DNA of 46,304 bases from Acaryochloris sp. IP29b_bin.176. Lineage in GTDB: Bacteria > Cyanobacteriota > Cyanobacteriia > Thermosynechococcales > Thermosynechococcaceae. The notes under the pieces are model-generated. The model was given only the letters and a program-made list of their open reading frames with translations. It did no database searches and had not been told where the DNA came from. The first letter of the stretch is position 1. Every line of letters begins with the position of its first letter. A program made the position numbers and the translations under genes. This document shows positions 1-6,178 of this stretch, piece by piece. The stretch spans positions 1 to 46,304 of the forward strand of contig JANQPU010000139.1 in the NCBI GenBank assembly GCA_028285315.1, written 5' to 3'.

Positions 1-765
1 TTTGATGTTGCCCAACGAGATCGTGACCTGTTTGCTTGGTTATCCTCCCAACGTGATGCTCGGTTGAATGGATACGTCAATTCAAAATGTTATGCCGACC
101 TGCGAAAAAGCTGTCATTTTTATCAGCGACTCTTTTGCCAGAAGCGTGGACACCTTTATACCATTCCAACCCCTGTCATTTTTGCCGAAATTAGACAGTA
201 CGGGACACCGACAGGTTTATACCACGATATCTTACGAGAATTAGGTAATCCCTTTGCTGATATTGGGCGGTTGGTCCATCTACGAACGAGAACTTGGGGA
301 ACGCTGAAATCTTACCAAGTCAGGCTACTCGTTATCGGCAAGGCGGATTTTCTGAGTTATAAAGCTTTGAACGAGCTGATTGAATTAACCAGAAATCTGA
401 AAATCGCGATTGTTCTAGTTGGTACCCACTATCTCAACGAACTTTTGAAACGTGGGACCAAACGGTATGCCGATATTGCCAGCACATTTTTAGACTGGCA
501 TGTTTTTCCTCCTTTCAAGAAAGCGGAGACTGTGGGGATCATCCAACAGTGGGAAGCTCAGGTTTTAAAGGGATGGTCACAACCCTTGAATCTTTTTAGC
601 GATGAGCAGGTCGTCAAAATTCTATATGAGAGATCAGGCGGTCATGGTGAAGTGCTCTACGATATTCTCCGCAAGGTTGCCATTCTCAAACTGGATTATC
701 CTTCCTTAACGTTTAACGCAAATGAACTATGCAAGATTTTGGCTAGTCGAGACACTCCGTCTTAA
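1..765 (+). CDS. tnsC: TnsC-like AAA+ transposition regulator, 5'-truncated by the window, Walker motifs missing
   Basis: The frame is open from base 1, so the start lies outside the window; 254 residues are visible. They align almost without gaps to my recollection of the Scytonema V-K TnsC: the region before Walker A, the sensor-like AIVLVGTHYL, and the C-terminal lid ending near GGHGEVLYDILRKVAI. TnsC normally binds ATP, forms a filament on target DNA and links Cas12k/TniQ to the TnsB transposase. Here the Walker A position (GESRTGKT in the reference) reads SKCYADLR and Walker B (IDEAD) reads IGKAD, so the phosphate-binding Lys and the catalytic Asp-Glu are absent. The segment corresponding to the arginine-finger region is also different. 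No stop or frameshift interrupts the frame. It lies 8 bp upstream of tniQ. Alternatives are a pseudo-ATPase variant, a second non-catalytic TnsC, or decay by missense change. Confidence 0.85.
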   Translation, partial: FDVAQRDRDLFAWLSSQRDARLNGYVNSKCYADLRKSCHFYQRLFCQKRGHLYTIPTPVIFAEIRQYGTPTGLYHDILRELGNPFADIGRLVHLRTRTWGTLKSYQVRLLVIGKADFLSYKALNELIELTRNLKIAIVLVGTHYLNELLKRGTKRYADIASTFLDWHVFPPFKKAETVGIIQQWEAQVLKGWSQPLNLFSDEQVVKILYERSGGHGEVLYDILRKVAILKLDYPSLTFNANELCKILASRDTPS

Positions 766-773
766 GATTTACA

Positions 774-1286
774 GTGGATATCCCTGAGGATCAACGACCA
801 TCTTGGTATCTGCAGCCCTTTGAAGGAGAAAGTGTCAGCCATTACTTTGGTCGCTTTCGTCGTCAGCCTGCAGTCAGCATTCCTAAGCCCTCTCAACTGA
901 GCCAATTAGCAGGGATTGGGCCTGCTCTTTTCCGCTGGGAGCAGTTCTACTTCAACCCACCCCCGACCCGCAAGGAGTTGGAAGCGCTTGCCCAACTAGT
1001 CAGCTTAGATCCTAAGCAATTAGAAGAGATGTTTCCACCAGCCAGTGAGCGAACGCTGTACCGCTCAATGCGACTGTGTGCGGCTTGTTACCTAGAGGCT
1101 CCTTATCATCGCAAGGAATGGCAGTTTCAATCCCTAGAGGGATGCGAGAAACACCGTTTACGATTTCTATCCCGATGTCCTGGATGCGATACAAAAATAG
1201 CCTTGCCGCGCGATTGGAGTCAAGGCATCTGTTTGAATTGTGGGATGAGGTTTGCGTCGATGGTGAAATATCAAAAGGATTATTGA
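774..1286 (+). CDS. tniQ: TniQ family transposition protein
   Basis: The product is 170 residues, close to the short TniQ (about 167) of characterised V-K CASTs. The N-terminal motif PFEGESVSHYFGRFRR is a hallmark of TniQ. The zinc-binding pattern is visible: CAACY near residue 102, GCEKH near 123, then CPGC and CLNCG toward the C-terminus. TniQ bridges the Cas12k-guide complex at the target and the TnsC assembly. A GTG at 774 gives an N-terminus of the expected length, starting 8 bp after the tnsC stop, so the two are probably co-transcribed. Unlike its tnsC neighbour, the gene keeps all its hallmark residues. Confidence 0.93.
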   Translation: MDIPEDQRPSWYLQPFEGESVSHYFGRFRRQPAVSIPKPSQLSQLAGIGPALFRWEQFYFNPPPTRKELEALAQLVSLDPKQLEEMFPPASERTLYRSMRLCAACYLEAPYHRKEWQFQSLEGCEKHRLRFLSRCPGCDTKIALPRDWSQGICLNCGMRFASMVKYQKDY

Positions 1287-1403
1287 TACTTCGCCAATAG
1301 AAAAACTCGATGTTATAAATAGCCTGTGAGGAATTGAGTCAATTAGCAACTCGGTCAAAGAATATTGCTCCCTCAATAACCTCCTGAAAATACTCATCCT
1401 ATT

Positions 1404-1925
1404 TCAGGATCCAGGCTTGCCAGAATGGTTCATCTCTTTCTTCAGAGCAGAAATCAATGGATAGTGCTTTTGTTTTTCCTGCTCCAGATTGGTGAGTTTA
1501 TTTTCTAGAATTCTCACTTTCTCTGCCAGGTAGCAGAGGATATCTAGAACCTCTTGCATCGGGTCTGCAGCCTGATCATGTTGCCAAACGTCAGGAGGAC
1601 GCTCAGACTCACTAGTTTGGATGGCATGGGGCGAGAGTCCATCAAGTTCCATGACTTTTGAATTCATCACATATAGATATTGTTTACCTGTGCCAGTCGC
1701 ACTCTGAATCTTCAATCGCTCTACACAATTCTGAGCATGTAATTGCTTGAGGTATGTATAAGCCGTTGACAATCCAATCCCCATTTCTAAGTGCAGTTCG
1801 TGTGCAGTTAAACGACCACCGTAACGCTGTATCACAACAATAGCCTCTTGTAGCGAGGGTTTGAGAACTAGTTTTGGTGTGAGTTCCTTTGGTGCATCTC
1901 CAGCGGTCACAATCTCATTCACCAT
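1404..1925 (-). CDS. Winged-helix-type transcriptional regulator within the CAST, with C-terminal coiled coil
   Basis: The reverse-strand frame extends upstream to 2066, but the extra 47 residues look non-coding and the ATG at 1925 has a purine-rich TAGGG upstream, so a 173-aa product is proposed. Residues about 20-90 resemble a winged helix: a helix LQEAIVVIQRYGG, a turn AHELHLEMGIGLSTAYTYLKQLHAQ, and a wing around KIQSATGTGKQYLYV. The C-terminus (LDILCYLAEKVRILENKLTNLEQ) looks like a dimerising coiled coil. The gene is convergent with tniQ and divergent from the ribbon-helix-helix gene. Several V-K CASTs carry a dedicated repressor of cas12k, such as the MerR-type CvkR; this protein is in the right place for that job but is not obviously MerR-type. 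Its role is inferred from context only. Confidence 0.7.
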   Translation of the reverse strand: MVNEIVTAGDAPKELTPKLVLKPSLQEAIVVIQRYGGRLTAHELHLEMGIGLSTAYTYLKQLHAQNCVERLKIQSATGTGKQYLYVMNSKVMELDGLSPHAIQTSESERPPDVWQHDQAADPMQEVLDILCYLAEKVRILENKLTNLEQEKQKHYPLISALKKEMNHSGKPGS

Positions 1926-2085
1926 TGATAGCCCTACCGACAAAACACGGTTTTTGTAGAGCAGGCACCAGTTATATGAAATTTTTCCAAGAAAATCACG
2001 GGCAAAACTCCAGCAGTTTAATCTGAGAAAAGCACAAGCCAGCCAGAGAGCCAACATAGCAAGCAACTCTCTAGCTGACCGTTCT

Positions 2086-2160
2086 GTAGAGACTATGTAG
2101 CCACTACTTAATAATCTTAAGATAGTTAGACACTATATAGCCTCTAATCTCATTCATAGT
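2086..2160. promoter_or_regulatory. Divergent regulatory region with repeated element (candidate operator)
   Basis: The AT-rich region between the winged-helix gene and the ribbon-helix-helix gene contains two similar elements: AGACTATGTAGCCACTA (2090-2106) and AGACACTATATAGCCTCTA (2128-2146). Repeated sites between two divergent regulator genes are a natural operator arrangement. No binding has been shown and the repeat is imperfect. Confidence 0.35.
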
Positions 2161-2177
2161 ATAAGGATAAGAGGTTA

Positions 2178-2471
2178 ATGCCTGAAAAAGGGCGAAAGAA
2201 ACTACGGGGACAACCCGAGCTATACGATGAGGTCAAAGGTCAAGTGAACCTGTCGCTGACAGCAACTGGAGTAAAAGGACTTGATGATCTTGCCAAACAG
2301 ATGGGGATATCTCGGTCTGAGTTTATTGAGCAAGTGGGTCGTGGTCACCTTCCAGTGCTATCTCCTGAAGAGTTGACAGCCTTGCGTAGGATTCTCACCC
2401 AGCTCCAAGCTGACAACTCTCATGATGAACTGGCAGCATGCTTGGCAACATTAAGTCGGTTGATGGAATAA
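2178..2471 (+). CDS. Small ribbon-helix-helix (Arc/CopG-like) DNA-binding protein
   Basis: The product is 97 residues. After a basic N-terminus (KGRKKLRGQP) comes a ribbon-helix-helix pattern: a strand QVNLSLTATG, a helix KGLDDLAKQMG, a turn, and a helix SRSEFIEQVGRG. A helical C-terminal extension follows. The ATG at 2178 is preceded by AAGAGG, a good ribosome binding site. It ends 73 bp before the chosen cas12k start, so it is likely transcribed with cas12k. Arc-like regulators have been reported in V-K CASTs, so control of cas12k or tracrRNA expression is the natural guess. That role is inferred, not shown. Confidence 0.8.
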   Translation: MPEKGRKKLRGQPELYDEVKGQVNLSLTATGVKGLDDLAKQMGISRSEFIEQVGRGHLPVLSPEELTALRRILTQLQADNSHDELAACLATLSRLME

Positions 2472-2544
2472 AGCTGATTATTTCTGTCTTTACTGTTACA
2501 GGGTTTCATCGTATTTTCTGTTGATTTCGATGGTGAGTAGAGCC

Positions 2545-4569
2545 ATGGTAATGAAAACCGTTGAGTGTGTACTCGATGCCCCATCAGAAACACTGGAGAA
2601 ATTTTGGCACTGGACGGAGAAATATACACTTCTGGTGAATGCGGTCCTAGAAAAAGTTGCAGATGATTCTCGCTTTCCCCAGTGGTTAGCTAAGGGAAAT
2701 ATTCCACAAATCATTATCGACAAAGAGTTTCTTGGCTTTCTCAAGTCAGAAAAGGAGTATGCTGACTTGCCTAAGCTTTTCTATGTGTCAGCAAAGCTTG
2801 TTGTTTCGCGGATCTATAAATCTTGGTTCGCGATTCACCAAAAAAGTTTCTACCGACTGCAACAGAAGAAACGATGGCTCTCGATTGTTCGGCGAGTCTT
2901 AGACAATGAACCCAATGACCCTTCTCATGAGGAGATCTGTGGCCAGGCTGCTCAGTGGTTGTCCTATTGCGAAATTCACGATCTCAAGAAGACTAAGAAG
3001 AAATCGGCCTGGCTTCAACTGCTAATGCAATCAGCAGAAAAACAAACTGAGAGAGTCGATTTGCTAGCCATTGCCTATCTTCTGCTCAACAATCTAAAAA
3101 TTCCAGAGGAGCCGTTTGTCAAGAATTCGCTGAAAAAGCGTTTTACCAAAAAAGAAATAGAGATTGAGCGGTTAGATGCCAAGATAAATCAACAATTACC
3201 CAAGGGGCGAGACCCACTGGGGAGCAGGTATCTGGAGCACCTTACTCAAGCTCTTGCCTTGCCCAAGTTATCGAATGATCCTCAGAGACTTGTCGTAGAA
3301 TTGCAATCCTGGAAACAGCAAATTCAATTACCCAACTTCAATGCATTGCATTATCCCTTGGTTATTGAGAGTTCTGGTAAATTCTATTGGTCAACTATTG
3401 ATGTTGTCTCAACTCGCGATTTTAATACTAATGATGCTCCAACCGATATACAGAGTCAGAGCGTTTTAGGAGTATCGTTCTCAGGATTCGCAGATTGCGT
3501 GTTTCAAATCAAATGCAGCCGGAGACAACTCTACATTTTTCGCCGTTTTCAAGAAGAAGGAAACTACTTCCACAGACAAATAAATGAGGGTAAAAAGACT
3601 CCTAATGTCTGTCCCCCACCTTGGGGACTATTTCCGCTCAGAGCAGGACAGGTATTGTGGCGTCCAAGCCACAAGTATAAGAGCAAAAAACCGTGGGTAA
3701 TTCATCATCTGCATTTACAGTGCAATATTGACGAGCAATTGCTCTCTCAAGAGGGAACTGCTAAGGTCTGCGCGGAGAAAATCGAAGCCACAAAAAGAAA
3801 GCTGCAACCGTTCTTAGATAAATCGCCAGAGACCCTCAAAAAAAATCAGAGAACTTGCCAGAAAAGAAATCAGTCATCACTTCACCGTCTCCAGTATTCT
3901 TCTCTCAACAGACCTCATACTTCTCCCTATATTGGAAACCCTGAGTTAACCTTGGGAGTGAGTTTAAGTCGTGAGCTTCCGCTGCAAGCTTCCATTGTTA
4001 ACAAACAGACTCGTCATTTGCTTGCAACCATCACAGCCCCACAGCTACTTCAATGGGAAGGCTTTCGGGAGAAGCTCAACCCATGTAGAGAAAGCCAATT
4101 CTCTGATTTGATAGAGCGCGTACATCGCCAAAGAATTCAATGGCGAAAAATTCGAGAAAAAGAGTATTCCAAGGGCAAATTACGCCAATCGAAGAAACTT
4201 GAGAATCTAGGAACATATTGCGACAGGTTAATCGCTAAACGCTTGATTCAGTGGGCTCAAACATATCATGTAGGTGAAATAATTCTCCCATCCCCCAAAG
4301 GAATCAAAGACAATATTGAAGCAAGTCTTCAGACCCTGGCTAGGCTGAAGTTCCCGGCCAATAAACAACTTCAGAAAAAGTATACACAATCTATTCGTCT
4401 GAGGTGTCCACACTGGAGTTACAGCCGTTTGATCAAGTGCATTTCAGACTGTGCTGAGAGACGAGAATTGAAGGTGAACATTCTGCAAATCTATGACGTG
4501 GCTGCCTCCCTCGAACAATCCGTAGATATTGCTTGTGCCCATCATCAGTTCCTAGCTCCAGGTCCCTGA
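2545..4569 (+). CDS. cas12k: Cas12k (C2c5), naturally inactive type V-K RNA-guided effector
   Basis: The product is 674 residues from the ATG at 2545; in-frame starts at 2521 and 2530 would add a few residues. The match to my memory of Scytonema Cas12k runs along the whole length: IYKSWFAIHQK near residue 93, the QLPKGRDPLGSRYLEHL stretch, WVIHHLHLQCNIDEQL, TLGVSLSRELPLQASIVN, then LIAKRLIQWAQTYHVGEIILPSPKG and HWSYSRLIKCI. The RuvC-I aspartate position reads as the VSL of GVSLSRE, as in other Cas12k proteins, so the protein should bind its target without cutting. It acts with the tracrRNA and guides encoded just downstream. It is followed by an 8-bp hairpin and then the tracrRNA region. It is somewhat longer than Scytonema Cas12k (about 640). 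Confidence 0.95.
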   Translation: MVMKTVECVLDAPSETLEKFWHWTEKYTLLVNAVLEKVADDSRFPQWLAKGNIPQIIIDKEFLGFLKSEKEYADLPKLFYVSAKLVVSRIYKSWFAIHQKSFYRLQQKKRWLSIVRRVLDNEPNDPSHEEICGQAAQWLSYCEIHDLKKTKKKSAWLQLLMQSAEKQTERVDLLAIAYLLLNNLKIPEEPFVKNSLKKRFTKKEIEIERLDAKINQQLPKGRDPLGSRYLEHLTQALALPKLSNDPQRLVVELQSWKQQIQLPNFNALHYPLVIESSGKFYWSTIDVVSTRDFNTNDAPTDIQSQSVLGVSFSGFADCVFQIKCSRRQLYIFRRFQEEGNYFHRQINEGKKTPNVCPPPWGLFPLRAGQVLWRPSHKYKSKKPWVIHHLHLQCNIDEQLLSQEGTAKVCAEKIEATKRKLQPFLDKSPETLKKNQRTCQKRNQSSLHRLQYSSLNRPHTSPYIGNPELTLGVSLSRELPLQASIVNKQTRHLLATITAPQLLQWEGFREKLNPCRESQFSDLIERVHRQRIQWRKIREKEYSKGKLRQSKKLENLGTYCDRLIAKRLIQWAQTYHVGEIILPSPKGIKDNIEASLQTLARLKFPANKQLQKKYTQSIRLRCPHWSYSRLIKCISDCAERRELKVNILQIYDVAASLEQSVDIACAHHQFLAPGP

Positions 4570-4589
4570 AGATTTGCGAAGAGTCCATT

Positions 4590-4609
4590 CTTTCTCTACC
4601 AAGAGAAAG
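4590..4609 (+). terminator. Hairpin between cas12k and the tracrRNA region
   Basis: A perfect 8-bp stem, CTTTCTCT paired with AGAGAAAG around the loop ACCA, lies 21 bp after the cas12k stop. No T-tract follows, so it could end or protect the cas12k message rather than act as a standard intrinsic terminator. Confidence 0.45.
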
Positions 4610-4616
4610 TAGTATG

Positions 4617-4920
4617 AATTTAATAGCGCGCGGGTAGTATGCTGTAAAGCTGAATACCGTGATAAGTACAGGCCAGTTTAATTACTTTCCAGCCGTGGTA
4701 GTTGTCCGCTTTTGTTCAGATTATTCTGAACGGGGTAACATGGCCGCACCTGTTGCCAAAAGCAATGTTTTTGAGATTGGTATCAAAGCCTATCTTAAGG
4801 ATACAGGCATACATGTCGAGGCAGCTACTGAATTGCCTCTGCAGGAGGGTGTATATTGCACCTAAGCGTAGGGGAGCACTAGACTCTCTTAAGTCTGTTT
4901 AATCACCAAACACTCAAGAG
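4617..4920 (+). ncRNA. Type V-K tracrRNA (boundaries approximate)
   Basis: The region holds landmarks that resemble the Scytonema V-K tracrRNA as I remember it, in the same order: TTAATAGCGC at the 5' side, TATGCTGTAAAGCTGAATAC, TGGTAGTTGTCCGC, and the late hairpin GCAGCTACTGAATTGCCTC. Visible stems include GTTCAGA/TCTGAAC (4714-4731) and GAGGCA/TGCCTC (4818-4839). An anti-repeat candidate, CCAAACACTC (4906-4915), can pair with GGGTGTTTGG of the CRISPR repeat with one non-Watson-Crick position. Just before it, AAGTCTGTT (4891-4899) repeats part of the CRISPR repeat itself. A 68-codon open frame across this region is treated as chance. Ends need RNA mapping. Confidence 0.78.
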
Positions 4921-5075
4921 GTTTCTCGCAACTCTTAGGAGTATTGATGAGCAGCAGATACAGATTGTTGGGGCTAACCTCCAAAATGTATAGCTTCATC
5001 GATTTTGTCCCATTGATGGGAATCCACGGATTGTGCTTTGAAGTTCAGGTGATGTCTTGATTCTAATCTAGGTTA

Positions 5076-5184
5076 GTTGCAAAGTCTGTTAAAGGGTGTT
5101 TGGGGCTGAAAGAATATATTCACTACGCCCATGCTCTGGGCAGTCGCGTTGCAAAGTCTGTTAGAGGGTGTTTTGGGTTGATAA
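5076..5184 (+). CRISPR. Minimal V-K CRISPR array: two 37-nt repeats, one 35-nt spacer
   Basis: Repeat 1 is 5076-5112, starting GTTGCAAAGTCTGTTAAAGG and ending GGGGCTGAAAG. Repeat 2 is 5148-5184 and starts GTTGCAAAGTCTGTTAGAGG, with a diverged 3' end (GGGTTGATAA), as is usual for a terminal repeat. The 37-nt length and the GAAAG end match known V-K repeats. The single spacer (5113-5147) contains a small inverted repeat, GCCCA-TGCTC-TGGGC. I see no match to it elsewhere in the window. Downstream of repeat 2 I find no further standard repeat; the homing guide begins about 110 bp later. Confidence 0.9.
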
Positions 5185-5269
5185 ATCCAGAGCATATTTT
5201 CTTCACAGGTTTCTACAGACGTTGAAGCGATAGATTAGTCATTAAGCCAACTCTGGAAAATAATGAGAT

Positions 5270-5313
5270 AGAACTGGGAGTCTAGAGCGCTGAAAGAAAC
5301 CTTAGCCTTCCAA
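5270..5313 (+). ncRNA. Delocalised homing crRNA targeting the adjacent tRNA-Gly
   Basis: The sequence GCTGAAAG (5289-5296) is identical to the last 8 nt of CRISPR repeat 1. It is followed by AAACCTTAGCCTTCCAA (5297-5313), which is identical to 17 nt of the tRNA-Gly gene at 5901-5970 read on the reverse strand. In the tRNA the match is preceded by GGTA, which fits the NGTN PAM of V-K systems. Beyond 17 nt the two sequences differ. Upstream, GGGAGTCTAGAGC loosely resembles the GGGTGTTTGGGGC part of the repeat. This fits the separate, short-match homing guides described for V-K CASTs. The 5' end of the RNA is unknown. Confidence 0.88.
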
Positions 5314-5640
5314 CAGTAGTTCTTAGTGAACTACCAGCAATATGATGTTGGCTGGCATCACTTGGCGTTCGCGCAATAAATTAACGAAACAGATAAACAC
5401 CTAAATACGCCTATAACCATTGTTAGCAAATGAATATAGCAATATTTTGTTGGTCTATAGTTTTTCCTTCCCTCTGAATATTGCATCAAGTTGCTCGATT
5501 TATGAGTCAAATCGGACAAGGGATAATTTCTCAGCAGGATAGTTCTAGAGGCTGTAACGATTATCCAGAAAGAATTATAAGCTTTTCGGGACACAAAATC
5601 TTTTTACATTTCTATGACACGAAAGCCAAGCATCATTATT

Positions 5641-5888
5641 GGACACTAATTCTGCAAAACGAGCTAAATCGTGATGTTTTATTTACACAAAGTAAGTGTT
5701 GCAGCAGTTTTGTATCTAATCAGTGCCAACTTTTTACAAGCTTGATAAGCTAAAAAGCCCCTTGGAGTAGGGGATAAAGCCTTCTTCTTTGTATAGGGGC
5801 ATAGCTGGATTATCTCAGAATCATTTATCTTGCCCTTCTGTTTTGGACATTATTCGTGCAAAACGGACAAATAGCTTTGCAATGTACA
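5641..5888 (+). repeat. CAST array-side transposon end with TnsB-type repeats and TGTACA terminus
   Basis: Two copies of a 28-bp element are clear: GGACACTAATTCTGCAAAAC at the start of 5641-5668 and GGACATTATTCGTGCAAAAC at the start of 5845-5872. They agree at about 20 of 28 positions, including TGCAAAACG. The second copy lies 16 bp from the terminal TGTACA (5883-5888), the same terminal hexamer I recall for the Scytonema element. A weaker related stretch is near 5370-5400. These are probable TnsB binding sites. The interval also includes a small hairpin, CCCCT/AGGGG, near 5759-5774. Confidence 0.75.
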
Positions 5889-5900
5889 ACAAGCGGCAAA

Positions 5901-5970
5901 GCGGGTGGGGGGAATCGAACCCCCATCATTAGCTTGGAAGGCTAAGGTTTTACCACTAAACTACACCCGC
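5901..5970 (-). tRNA. tRNA-Gly (UCC anticodon)
   Basis: On the reverse strand a full cloverleaf can be drawn: acceptor GCGGGTG/CACCCGC, D arm with GTGGT, anticodon stem TTAGC/GCTAA with loop CTTCCAA (anticodon TCC), and T arm GGGGG-TTCGATT-CCCCC. CCA is not encoded. It serves as the attachment target of the CAST: the homing guide matches its D-loop to anticodon region and the element ends 12 bp beyond its 3' end, leaving the tRNA intact. Confidence 0.96.
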
Positions 5971-6178
5971 GTGTAGCTGGATATTCGGCACAATTTAGGC
6001 TAACACAATTTGGCTATCTTTCTGCAAGCTCATCAAACCTTCTCTGCTGAATTGATCCTTCTTTGATGAATCGTCAGGTCTAGTCCGATAGAATCAACAG
6101 TCTGTTCGTGGATAGTTGACCCCAATCACTGGCAGGGTATACGGAATAGGCTACGATGGTGCTAATTCACGACGGACC

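Larger units (their letters stand above)
1..5888 (+). mobile_element. Type V-K CRISPR-associated transposon (CAST), right-hand portion
   Basis: The segment carries, in order, a TnsC homologue, TniQ, two small regulators, Cas12k, a tracrRNA-like region, a short CRISPR array and a separate homing guide. It ends with TGTACA at 5883-5888, just before a tRNA-Gly gene. This is the layout of Tn7-like V-K elements, in which Cas12k and a guide select the target and TnsB/TnsC/TniQ carry out insertion. TnsB and the other end lie left of the window, so target-site duplication cannot be tested; the candidate 5-bp duplication on this side is ACAAG (5889-5893). I see no GCGATCGC octamer in this segment although it recurs in the flanking chromosome, consistent with foreign origin. 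Element class is confident; activity is uncertain because TnsC lacks its ATPase motifs. Confidence 0.93.

Noticed and set aside
1926-2066. N-terminal extension of the reverse-strand regulator
   Set aside because: The 47 extra residues are hydrophobic and unlike a regulator, and they would consume the divergent promoter region; the ATG at 1925 is better.
2521-2544. Upstream TTG/ATG starts for cas12k
   Set aside because: The homologous Cas12k N-terminus aligns best with the ATG at 2545 and no better ribosome binding site is seen before the earlier codons.
4659-4865. 68-codon open frame downstream of cas12k
   Set aside because: It lies inside the tracrRNA region, whose conserved RNA landmarks explain the sequence, and the protein has no recognisable features.
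5185-5219. A second array spacer after repeat 2
   Set aside because: No following repeat exists and the terminal repeat has a diverged 3' end, as in the last repeat of an array.
5358-5753. Two overlapping short open frames on opposite strands near the CAST end
   Set aside because: They cover the transposon-end repeats, lack ribosome binding sites and show no family resemblance.
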